A stretch of DNA of 58,124 nucleotides from Nitrospira sp. (lineage in GTDB: Bacteria; Nitrospirota; Nitrospiria; Nitrospirales; Nitrospiraceae). The stretch lies in NCBI GenBank assembly GCA_016873395.1, contig VGXG01000012.1:1-58124 (forward strand), in the 5' to 3' direction. A model generated the notes under the pieces. It did not search any database, was not told where the DNA came from, and worked only from the letters and a program-made list of their open reading frames with translations. The position numbers were made by a program, and so were the translations under genes. Position 1 is the stretch's first letter, and each line of letters begins with the position of its first letter. Shown here piece after piece: positions 26,063 to 33,730 of this stretch.

Positions 26063-28045
26063 ATGCAACGGACCTTCTACATCACCACGCCCATCTACTA
26101 CGTCAACGACGTGCCGCACATCGGGCATGCCTACACGACCATTGCGGCCGACGTGCTGGCGCGCTACTACCGGCTCCGGGGGTACGATGTCTTTTTTCTG
26201 ACCGGCCTCGACGAGCATGGACAAAAAGTTCAGCAGGCGGCGGCCAAAGCCGGCATCGACCCTCAACGCTATTGCGACAGCATGGTCCCACGTTTTCAAA
26301 AGCTATGGGAACGCCTGAACATTTCGAATGATCGGTTTATCCGGACAACGGACGCTAAACACAAAGAGATCGTCCAACGCTACCTAAAACAGCTTCGCGA
26401 CACTAAGGATGAACGTGGCAAAAGCTTAATTGAGCCGCGCGACTACACAGGCTGGTACTGCACGTTCGATGAGCGGTTCTGGACCGAGAAAGACGTCGCG
26501 GACGGGCTCTGTCCTGACTGCAAGCGACCAGTCGAGCGGCTCAGTGAGAGCAATTACTTTTTCCGGATGAGCTTGTACCAGGCAAAGCTTCTCGCTTATA
26601 TGAAGGCTCACCCTGGATTGGCTGATACTCCATCGGCCTTCATTCGGCCACCGTCACGTTTCAATGAAGTCTTTAGCTTTCTTGAGAAGCAGCGGTTGGA
26701 AGATCTGTCCATATCGCGGCCTATTTCCCGCCTCTCCTGGGGCATCCCTCTACCCTTTGACCCCAACTATGTGACCTACGTGTGGTTTGATGCCTTGGTG
26801 AACTACCTTTCTGCTTTGGAATATTTGAATCCAGACCCTACAAAAAGGTACTGGCCTACACATGATGATAAAGAACATGTTGTCCTCCATCTGGTCGGCA
26901 AAGACATTCTGACGACTCATGCCGTGTACTGGTCTACAATGCTCATGGCTCTAGGCATTGAGTTGCCAACAACCATTTTTGCCCACGGCTGGTGGACCGT
27001 GAACGGCGAGAAGATGTCCAAGAGTCGGGGGAATGTGGTGGATCCTAATGCAGTAGTCGATGAGTTTGGTGTGGATGCTTTCCGCTACTTCCTGATGCGT
27101 GAGGTCCCATTCGGTCAGGACGGTGATTTCTCTCGCGAGGCATTGATTGGGAGAATCAACGGCGAACTGGCCGACGGCCTCGGCAACCTGGTCAGTCGTA
27201 CACTCACGATGATCGAACGGTTTACCCAGGGTAAGATACCTCCCATCACGAACACGGGCAATGGCGGCTTAGATGTCGGAGATTTGATCGGAAACGCAAT
27301 GATCGACACAAGGGACCTGCGATTTAACCGCGCACTTGAATCGATATGGGAGTTAATCCAGCGGTGCGACCAGTACATTGATAAGACTGCACCTTGGACC
27401 TTAGCTAAAAAAGCGGAGAACAGAGACCGGCTTCACGGCGTCTTGCACCAGGTCGCAAGGGCGCTCGATTCCTTGATCCCAGTTCTGTATCCATTCATGC
27501 CACAGACAGCCGTTGAGATGGCCCGCCAACTCGGACTGAACCCTCGCCTTGAAGGCAGAAAACTTGACAAGGATAAGCTTGCCCCTGGCATCCAGATACA
27601 TAAGGGCGCGCCGCTCTTTCCAAGGATTGACATGACCAAGACACAAGGAGACCTTCGCATGAGCGAGAATCTAACCGTCCAGCAACCAGGCATGGCCTCA
27701 CAGCCGGGCAGCCAGGCTCCTGTGCAGATCACGATCGAGGACTTCCAGAAGGTGCAGTTGAAGGTCGCCAAGGTCCTCTCCGCCGAGCGGGTGCAGAAGT
27801 CGGAGAAGCTGATCAAGCTGCAGGTGGACCTGGGTGGGGAACAGCGCCAGATCGTCGCGGGCATCGGCAAGAAATACGAACCGGAAAGCCTGATCGGCCG
27901 CAAGGTCGTCATCGTCGCCAACCTCAAGCCGGCCAAACTGATGGGGGTCGAGTCGCAAGGCATGGTCCTGGCCGCCGGTGACAAGGAAGTGGGAGGCTTG
28001 GTCACGATTCTCGAAGAAGTCGATCCAGGGACCAAGGTCAAGTAA
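26063..28045 (+). CDS. metG: Methionyl-tRNA synthetase with C-terminal tRNA-binding domain
   Basis: 660 residues. Class I synthetase: HIGH motif at 19-22 (VPHIGHAY), zinc-region GLCPDCKRPVERLSESNYFF, KMSKS at 317-321, anticodon-binding helices (DLRFNRALESIWELIQRCDQ), and a Trbp111-like OB domain from about 555 (IEDFQKVQLKVAKVLSAERV). Charges tRNA-Met. The ends use the high-GC codons of the neighbours, whereas roughly 26330-27650 is clearly AT-richer with different codon choice, suggesting an internal replacement by recombination. A two-base-pair-scale boundary could not be set. Confidence 0.96.
   Translation: MQRTFYITTPIYYVNDVPHIGHAYTTIAADVLARYYRLRGYDVFFLTGLDEHGQKVQQAAAKAGIDPQRYCDSMVPRFQKLWERLNISNDRFIRTTDAKHKEIVQRYLKQLRDTKDERGKSLIEPRDYTGWYCTFDERFWTEKDVADGLCPDCKRPVERLSESNYFFRMSLYQAKLLAYMKAHPGLADTPSAFIRPPSRFNEVFSFLEKQRLEDLSISRPISRLSWGIPLPFDPNYVTYVWFDALVNYLSALEYLNPDPTKRYWPTHDDKEHVVLHLVGKDILTTHAVYWSTMLMALGIELPTTIFAHGWWTVNGEKMSKSRGNVVDPNAVVDEFGVDAFRYFLMREVPFGQDGDFSREALIGRINGELADGLGNLVSRTLTMIERFTQGKIPPITNTGNGGLDVGDLIGNAMIDTRDLRFNRALESIWELIQRCDQYIDKTAPWTLAKKAENRDRLHGVLHQVARALDSLIPVLYPFMPQTAVEMARQLGLNPRLEGRKLDKDKLAPGIQIHKGAPLFPRIDMTKTQGDLRMSENLTVQQPGMASQPGSQAPVQITIEDFQKVQLKVAKVLSAERVQKSEKLIKLQVDLGGEQRQIVAGIGKKYEPESLIGRKVVIVANLKPAKLMGVESQGMVLAAGDKEVGGLVTILEEVDPGTKVK
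26330..27650 (+). other. AT-richer internal segment of metG
   Basis: Codons such as TTG, AAA, GAT, CCT and TAT are frequent here, while both flanks within the same gene favour GC-ending codons. Boundaries are approximate and judged by eye. It suggests a mosaic gene from homologous exchange with a lower-GC donor. Confidence 0.5.
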
Positions 28046-28061
28046 GCGAGGAGTCACAACG

Positions 28062-28916
28062 GTGTCGCACTGGTTGAGATGGCTCAGTGGACTGTCCGTT
28101 GTCCCCCTTGTTTTGACGAGCACCCTCCAAGCGGCTGAACCATCCCTCGAAACTATCGAACCGCCGCCGGTCCCCATTGCGACCGAGGTACTGGTTCGGG
28201 TGGTCGCGCATGGGGCCATGGTGATCGGCGACGAGGTGGGAGGCGCGCGCGTAACGATCGCCGAGGCCGCGACTGGCCGGCTGCTCGCTTCAGGTCTCCA
28301 GCAGGGGGAGGCTGGCGATCAGAACCAGATCATGCGGACACCGCGCCTGATGGAGGAGCCTCGCTTCTCCTCCCGCCCTTCCGCGTCATTTCGAACGACC
28401 TTGCACCTGGATCGGCCGACCCTGGTCGAGATTGCCGCTCAAGGCCCGCTGGGGCACCCGGCTGCCATGCAACGGGCCAGCAAGACGGTGCTGCTGATTC
28501 CCGGACAGGATCTGACGAACGACGGGATTGTGCTCCACCTCTACGGCTTCATCGTCCAGATCGAACAGCCGCTGCCGGGCGAGTCCTTGATCGCCAAGGA
28601 TGACGTGATACTGACGGCCTCCGTCCGAACCCTGTCCGGTTCACTGGTCCGGCCTCATGGTGACTGGGATTCCCGCAAGGTTACCATTTACGGCCAGGTG
28701 CTGATCGGCGATCGCGTCGTGGAGCGGATTCAGATGTTCTACAGCGGGACGAAGAGCCGCTTCGAGGCACCGTTTTTTGTGCCGACCTCAACCGAAGCAC
28801 CCAACGGCGTCACGCTCCGCGTGGTGGCGGCGGACGGCGCCGGCGGAAACTTCGGGATGGGCGAGGCCAATTACCCCGTCCTTTCGGAGCGCTTGAAACC
28901 GCGCGTAAAGAATTGA
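28062..28916 (+). CDS. Secreted protein of unknown function
   Basis: 284 residues from a GTG at 28062 with AGGAG eight bases upstream. Signal peptide: WLRWLSGLSVVPLVLTSTLQ, cleavage after QAA. The mature protein is rich in beta-type segments (VLVRVVAHGAMVIGDEVGGA, RVTIAEAATGRLL) and resembles carboxypeptidase-regulatory or Ig-like folds in style (RTTLHLDRPTLVEIAAQGPL); no catalytic motif was seen. It follows metG by 16 bases and precedes ftsH. An envelope role is inferred from the signal peptide only. Confidence 0.75.
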   Translation: MSHWLRWLSGLSVVPLVLTSTLQAAEPSLETIEPPPVPIATEVLVRVVAHGAMVIGDEVGGARVTIAEAATGRLLASGLQQGEAGDQNQIMRTPRLMEEPRFSSRPSASFRTTLHLDRPTLVEIAAQGPLGHPAAMQRASKTVLLIPGQDLTNDGIVLHLYGFIVQIEQPLPGESLIAKDDVILTASVRTLSGSLVRPHGDWDSRKVTIYGQVLIGDRVVERIQMFYSGTKSRFEAPFFVPTSTEAPNGVTLRVVAADGAGGNFGMGEANYPVLSERLKPRVKN

Positions 28917-28937
28917 GTCACGAAGGCAAGCAATTTA

Positions 28938-28996
28938 GTTCTCAGCATTCAGTTTTCAGCCTCTTGCTGAAAACTGATAGCTGACGGCTGATAGCT
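28938..28996. repeat. Iterated-word dyad, TCAGC/CTGAT family
   Basis: Left arm TTCTCAGCATTCAGTTTTCA then GCC; right arm GCTGAAAACTGATAGCTGAC and GGCTGATAGC. It lies just upstream of ftsH. Confidence 0.7.
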
Positions 28997-29007
28997 CGCT
29001 AACAAAC

Positions 29008-30846
29008 ATGAACCCCAAGCAAAAACAATTCTCGATCTGGTACGTGCTCATCGCCATCTGGGGCCTGATGCTGTTTCAGGTCGTCGTCACGCCCTTCTTA
29101 AACCCCACCGAAATCCCCTATAGCGAGTTCAAGGCTTCGGTGACCGCGGGCAAGGTCGAAGAGGTCTCGATCTCCTCCACGATCATCCACGGACGGATGA
29201 AACCGGAGCAGGCCCAAGCGGGTCGTTCGTTCAACACCATTCGGGTGGAGGACCCTGATCTGATCCGCGACCTGGAGTCGCACCAGGTCAAGATCACCGG
29301 CGTCATCGAGAGCACGTTCCTGCGCGACCTGCTGTCCTGGGTCGTGCCGATCGCCCTGTTTGCCGGCTTCTGGCTGTTCCTCCTGCGCCGCGTGGGACAA
29401 GGCCAGGGCGGATTCATGACGGTCGGCCGCAGCAAGGCCAAAATCTACATGGAAAAGGAAGTCAAGGTCAGCTTTGCGGATGCGGCGGGGGTGGACGAGG
29501 CCAAGCAGGAACTGCAGGAGGTCATCGAGTTTTTGAAGACACCGGGGAAGTTCACGCGACTGGGCGGCAAGATCCCCAAGGGCATTCTCCTGGTCGGCCC
29601 TCCCGGCACAGGCAAGACCCTGCTCGCCAAAGCCGTGGCCGGCGAGGCAGGCGTCCCGTTTTTCTCGATCAGCGGGTCGGAGTTCGTCGAGATGTTTGTG
29701 GGGGTGGGCGCAGCGCGTGTGCGCGATCTCTTCGTCCAGGCCAAAGACATGGCTCCCTGCATCATCTTCATCGACGAGCTGGATGCGCTGGGGAAAGCCC
29801 GCGGCATGGGCCCGATGGCCCACGAGGAGCGGGAGCAAACCCTGAACCAATTGTTGGTCGAGATGGACGGGTTCGATCCCCGGGCCGGCGTCATCCTCAT
29901 GGCCGCCACGAACCGACCCGAGATCCTGGACCCGGCCTTGCTGCGCGCCGGCCGCTTCGACCGGCACGTGCTGGTGGACCGGCCGGACAAGGCCGGGCGG
30001 CTGGCCATCTTGAAGGTCCACGCGCGCGGGGTGCCGTTGGCATCGGAAACCGACCTCGACGTCATTGCCGCCATGACCGCCGGCTTCGTCGGCGCCGACC
30101 TGGCCAACCTCGTCAACGAAGCGGCGCTGCTGGCGGTGCGCCGCGGCAAAGACCAAGTAGGAACCGCTGAATTGCAGGAGGCGGTGGAGCGCGTCATCGC
30201 CGGCCTGGAGAAAAAGAACCGGGTCCTGAACCAGGCGGAAAAGGAGCGGGTCGCACACCACGAGGTGGGGCATGCGCTGATGGCGCTGTCGATTCCCGGC
30301 GCCGACACCGTGCAGAAGATTTCGATCATCCCCCGCGGGATCGCCGCGCTCGGCTATACCCTCCAGCTCCCCACCGAGGACCGGTTCCTGATGACCAAGT
30401 CTGAGCTGGAAAACAAGGTCGCGGTGCTGTTGGGCGGGCGGGTCGCCGAAGAGATTATCTACAAGGAGGTCTCCACCGGCGCGCAGGATGACCTGCTGAA
30501 AGCCACCGGCATCGCCAAGAGCATGGTCAAGGTCTACGGCATGAGCGAGAAACTCGGGCAGATCAGTTTCGAGCGGGACCGCCAGCCTCTATTCTTCCCG
30601 ATCGGCCAGGATCAGACACGCAGCGATTACAGCGAGGCCACCTCCCGTGAGATCGACTGCGAAGTCCGCCGGATTATCGACGAACAATACAGCCGGGTCA
30701 GGGCCCTCCTGGATTCCCAACAGACCACCTTGCGCGAGGCGGCCAGAGCGCTGTTGAGCAAGGAGACCATCACCGGAGAAGAACTGAAAGCGATCATTGT
30801 CAAGGTTGGAGCGAAGCCGAAGGTCGCAAAGGAGGCGGCCTCATGA
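29008..30846 (+). CDS. ftsH: ATP-dependent zinc metalloprotease FtsH
   Basis: 612 residues. Two transmembrane helices (about 10-28 and 110-128) bracket a small periplasmic domain. AAA domain with GPPGTGKT at 197-204, [11 protein letters not shown] and the second region of homology [20 protein letters not shown]. Protease domain with the zinc site HEVGH at 418-422 and the third ligand in [16 protein letters not shown]. Degrades misfolded membrane proteins and regulators. Its stop overlaps the next gene's ATG by four bases. Confidence 0.96.
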   Translation: MNPKQKQFSIWYVLIAIWGLMLFQVVVTPFLNPTEIPYSEFKASVTAGKVEEVSISSTIIHGRMKPEQAQAGRSFNTIRVEDPDLIRDLESHQVKITGVIESTFLRDLLSWVVPIALFAGFWLFLLRRVGQGQGGFMTVGRSKAKIYMEKEVKVSFADAAGVDEAKQELQEVIEFLKTPGKFTRLGGKIPKGILLVGPPGTGKTLLAKAVAGEAGVPFFSISGSEFVEMFVGVGAARVRDLFVQAKDMAPCIIFIDELDALGKARGMGPMAHEEREQTLNQLLVEMDGFDPRAGVILMAATNRPEILDPALLRAGRFDRHVLVDRPDKAGRLAILKVHARGVPLASETDLDVIAAMTAGFVGADLANLVNEAALLAVRRGKDQVGTAELQEAVERVIAGLEKKNRVLNQAEKERVAHHEVGHALMALSIPGADTVQKISIIPRGIAALGYTLQLPTEDRFLMTKSELENKVAVLLGGRVAEEIIYKEVSTGAQDDLLKATGIAKSMVKVYGMSEKLGQISFERDRQPLFFPIGQDQTRSDYSEATSREIDCEVRRIIDEQYSRVRALLDSQQTTLREAARALLSKETITGEELKAIIVKVGAKPKVAKEAAS

Positions 30847-31577
30847 ATCTCCATATTCCCAGGCCTGCGTTGCGCCCTCGGTCCTATTCGGCACCCTCGG
30901 TCCTGCTCCTGGTCGGCTTGCTCAGTCTGTTCGGATGGCTCTCGTGCGACCAAGCGGTCTTCGCCCAGCATGAACAGGGGGCTCATCGCAACCCCACCGA
31001 CATCGAGCAGTATCTCGAGCACCTGGACAGTTCCGAGCGGGATAAGGACCAGAAACCCTCGCTCGTGATCGAGGCGCTTGGGCTGAAACCGGGGATGGCG
31101 GTGGCGGACCTGGGCTCAGGCTCCGGCTATTTCACGAGACGCTTCGTGGAAGCGGTGACCGACGGGGGGAAGGTCTACGCCGTGGACGTGGAGCAGGAAT
31201 TGCTGACCTACGTCAAGCAGAGCGTCGAACACATGCACATCCCCTTCACGGCCGAGTTCATCCTCGCGCTGCCGGACAATCCCAAGCTGCCGACGGATTC
31301 AGTGGATGTTATCTTCCTCTGTAACGTCTATCATCACCTGGAGAGCCGGGCGACCTACTTCTCCAATATCAGATCCGCCCTGAAAACCGGCGGGCGGATC
31401 GCGATCATCGACTTCTATCACGACGAGCGGTCGGGAGATGTGGGGTTCCCGAAACGTCATTTGATCCCACGCGAGACGGTTGTGTCCGAGATGGCCGGGG
31501 CCGGCTACAAGCTGAGCCGCGAACATACGCTCCTGTCCCGCCAGTATTTCCTGGAGTTCGTCCCTGCCACCCCCTAG
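30843..31577 (+). CDS. Exported class I SAM-dependent methyltransferase
   Basis: 244 residues. After a basic N-terminus, SVLLLVGLLSLFGWLSC then QAVFAQ looks like a signal peptide. The rest is a Rossmann methyltransferase: motif I VADLGSGSGYF (residues 87-97), acidic VYAVDVEQE, DSVDVIFLCNVYHHLES and LKTGGRIAIIDFYHDERSGD. Translation is coupled to ftsH by an ATGA overlap. Methyltransferases of this kind with a signal peptide are odd because S-adenosylmethionine is cytoplasmic; the hydrophobic segment may be an anchor. Substrate unknown. Confidence 0.82.
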   Translation: MNLHIPRPALRPRSYSAPSVLLLVGLLSLFGWLSCDQAVFAQHEQGAHRNPTDIEQYLEHLDSSERDKDQKPSLVIEALGLKPGMAVADLGSGSGYFTRRFVEAVTDGGKVYAVDVEQELLTYVKQSVEHMHIPFTAEFILALPDNPKLPTDSVDVIFLCNVYHHLESRATYFSNIRSALKTGGRIAIIDFYHDERSGDVGFPKRHLIPRETVVSEMAGAGYKLSREHTLLSRQYFLEFVPATP

Positions 31578-31629
31578 CGATATGCCCCTGATCCTTGCTC
31601 TCGGATGCAGACCGTGAGAAACTAATTTT

Positions 31630-32556
31630 ATGGCTTCACAGCCCGGCTATCAACAGCTCCGACGCCGCCTGCACGTGTCGCTGGCTCTCAACGCCGTCAT
31701 CATTCTGGCCGAAGTCGTCGGCGCCCTTCTGGTCAACAGCATCGGGTTGATGGGAGACGCGGGCCACAACCTGATCGACCAGGGATCGCTCTTCCTGGCT
31801 CTCTACGCCCATGTGCTCGCCGCCAGGCCTGCGACGCAGGATCGCACCTTCGGCTATCACCGAGCCGGCATCATCTCGGCCTTCGTCAGCTCCCTGATCT
31901 TGTTGTTCACCGCCGCAGCCATCGGCTTCTGGGCCATGAAGCGCCTGGTCGAGCCGGTGGCAGTGGCGGGAGGCTGGGTAATCGTGATCGCCCTGGTCAG
32001 CTTTGCGGCCAACCTCGGGGTCGCCTTGCTGCTCCAGCAAGGAGCCCGTGGAGACCTCAACATCCGCAGCGCCTTCTGGCACATGCTGGCGGATGCCTGG
32101 GTATCACTAGGGGTCGCGGTCAGCGGCGCAATCATTCTCCTGACCGGCTGGTCGGTCCTGGACCCGCTTATCAGCCTCGTGATCGCCGGCGTGATCGTGA
32201 AGGGAGCCTGGCCTCTGTTCAGGGAATCACTGGAGGTCTTGCTGGAATCCACGCCGCCCGGCATCAAGACGGCGCACGTGGTGGAGGCGATTCAACAGGT
32301 GCCCGGCGTGAAGAACGTGCACGACCTCCACATCTGGGCCGTGGAGCCCAGGCTCGTCATGCTGAGCTGTCACGTGTTGGTGGAGGGTGACGATTCGCAG
32401 CTCACCGACGAGCTGCTCCGCACGATCCGCTCGCGCGTCGCGGCCGAATTCGGCATCAAGCATTTGACGATTCAGATGGAAACCCAATGTTGCCACCCGG
32501 GAACCGTCCACTGCGACCTGAATCAACTCACCGGCCATGCGGAGCTGCGCAGTTGA
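31630..32556 (+). CDS. Cation diffusion facilitator (CzcD/ZitB type)
   Basis: 308 residues with six transmembrane helices. Metal-site residues are in GLMGDAGHNLIDQGS (TM2) and HMLADAWVSLGVAV (TM5); the cytoplasmic C-terminal domain has VKNVHDLHIWAVEPRLVMLS then CHVLV and QMETQCCHPG. It exports Zn2+ or related divalent ions against protons. Last gene of the rightward run from tmk. The histidine-rich loop typical of many zinc exporters is absent. Confidence 0.92.
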   Translation: MASQPGYQQLRRRLHVSLALNAVIILAEVVGALLVNSIGLMGDAGHNLIDQGSLFLALYAHVLAARPATQDRTFGYHRAGIISAFVSSLILLFTAAAIGFWAMKRLVEPVAVAGGWVIVIALVSFAANLGVALLLQQGARGDLNIRSAFWHMLADAWVSLGVAVSGAIILLTGWSVLDPLISLVIAGVIVKGAWPLFRESLEVLLESTPPGIKTAHVVEAIQQVPGVKNVHDLHIWAVEPRLVMLSCHVLVEGDDSQLTDELLRTIRSRVAAEFGIKHLTIQMETQCCHPGTVHCDLNQLTGHAELRS

Positions 32557-32678
32557 GAAGCGGCAAGTACACAAGCTGACAAGCGGGCAAGTTGCAAGTT
32601 TCAAGTGGACGCGGAGAGACTAGAATTTTCCCTGTTTCCAAACTTGGTCACTTGTCACTTGGCTCCTTGTCAACTTGT
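32557..32678. repeat. Iterated-word dyad, GACAAGT family, overlapping PAP2 3' end
   Basis: Left arm CAAGCTGACAAGCGGGCAAG then TTGCAAGTTTCAAGTGG; right arm AACTTGGTCACTTGTCACTT and GGCTCCTTGTCAACTTGTGG. The right arm encodes the PAP2 tail PQVDKEPSDK. Confidence 0.8.
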
Positions 32679-33211
32679 GGGTTTGGCCTGAACGTCGGCC
32701 ACCGGATCAGCAGGTAGGCGGCTCCGGCCCCGATCAGCCCCCCGATGACCCACCCGCCCAACACATCCGTCACGAAATGGGCCCCCACGTAGACCCGCGA
32801 GAACCCCACCAGGGCCACGAGCGGCCAGGTCACCCAACCGGTTGAGGGACAGAGCACCTGCGCGAAGGCCGCCGCCGTGGCCGCGTTGAGCGCATGGTTG
32901 GACGGGAAACTATAGGTGCTGCCGCAGCCGGTCAGTTGGTGGACCGACTCCAGCACATTGCAAGGCCTCACCCGCCCGACCCAATGTTTGATCTGGGCGC
33001 CCAGGAGGTCTCCCAAGCCGATCAGGCCGGCCAGGACCGTGGTTCCGATGAGGGCTTCGCGCCGGTTCTTCCAAACCCAATAGCCGAACACCAGCACCCC
33101 GGGCACCAGCAGGCTGCTGGCGCGTGCCAGCATCAGCATGAGCCAGTCCGCGACGGGGGACTGCCCGGCCAAGCCGTTGATCGCGTTAAACCAGGCGCTA
33201 TCCAGGTCCAG
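32648..33211 (-). CDS. PAP2 family phosphatase
   Basis: About 187 residues. PAP2 motifs: IKHWVGRVRP (KX6RP type), SFPSNHALNA (PSGH-like, with N for G) and SRVYVGAHFVTDVLGG (SRX5HX3D), in a protein of about five transmembrane helices. Removes phosphate from lipid pyrophosphates or phosphatidates. The family N-terminus (DSAWFNAINGLAGQSP) lies upstream of any ATG or GTG; a CTG at 33211 with AGGGAGG five bases before it would include it. TTG at 33172 is the fallback. The final ten residues are coded by a repeat arm. Confidence 0.85.
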   Translation of the reverse strand: MDLDSAWFNAINGLAGQSPVADWLMLMLARASSLLVPGVLVFGYWVWKNRREALIGTTVLAGLIGLGDLLGAQIKHWVGRVRPCNVLESVHQLTGCGSTYSFPSNHALNAATAAAFAQVLCPSTGWVTWPLVALVGFSRVYVGAHFVTDVLGGWVIGGLIGAGAAYLLIRWPTFRPNPQVDKEPSDK

Positions 33212-33243
33212 CTTGTCCTCCCTGATGAACAGACGGTCCGGCT

Positions 33244-33705
33244 TTATTTCGTCCGGAAGTGGATCCTGACCGTCAGTTCTCCGTCCACCGGCTCATCCCC
33301 CTGCAACTGGGGGTCGAATTTCCATCTGCTCAAGGCTGTCAGGCCGGCGATTGTCAATTCCCGATGTTTCGCCGGTTCCAAGACGACGACTGTGACGTTC
33401 GCCTCTTTTGAAATCAGCATTCGCGCCTTCATCCAATCATCCAGTTCCTTCCCGTCCAGGACCGAGGGGATCGCCGGCCAGGGGGTGTAGGTCGGCACCG
33501 GGCCCAGTTGCTGGTCCTTGTTCAGCGGCAACCCGTGGACATGGATATCCGGGAGGACGACATCGGGAGCATCCGCCGCATGGTCCGACTGGTGGGTTGC
33601 CCGATCTCCTTCCGCCGCGCCAGCGTGGGCCGGCCAGAGACAGACACACAGCGCGCAGCAAGGTACGATCCGCCGGAGAAGCATCAAGCCCTGTCCACTC
33701 ATCAC
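33244..33705 (-). CDS. TonB C-terminal-domain-like secreted protein
   Basis: 153 residues. Signal peptide (LLRRIVPCCALCVCLWPAHA) then a short linker and a TonB-like C-terminal domain (ISKEANVTVVVLEPAKHREL, TIAGLTALSRWKFDPQLQGD, VDGELTVRIHF). Unlike TonB itself it has no membrane anchor with a proline-rich span. It follows the TonB-dependent receptor gene by 25 bases, so it may act as a periplasmic partner of that receptor. Confidence 0.65.
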   Translation of the reverse strand: MMSGQGLMLLRRIVPCCALCVCLWPAHAGAAEGDRATHQSDHAADAPDVVLPDIHVHGLPLNKDQQLGPVPTYTPWPAIPSVLDGKELDDWMKARMLISKEANVTVVVLEPAKHRELTIAGLTALSRWKFDPQLQGDEPVDGELTVRIHFRTK

Positions 33706-33727
33706 TCGTCACCCATCACTCGTCACG
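33697..33727. repeat. Iterated words, TCACTCGTCAC family (single arm)
   Basis: CACTCATCACTCGTCACCCA followed by TCACTCGTCAC, the word type of the 8727-8826 dyad, but I see no opposite arm here. Confidence 0.6.
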
Positions 33728-33730
33728 GAC

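Noticed and set aside
33697-33727. Direct repeats as phage attachment site
   Set aside because: They belong to the widespread TCACTCGTCAC word family and no integrase or second copy bounding an island was seen.
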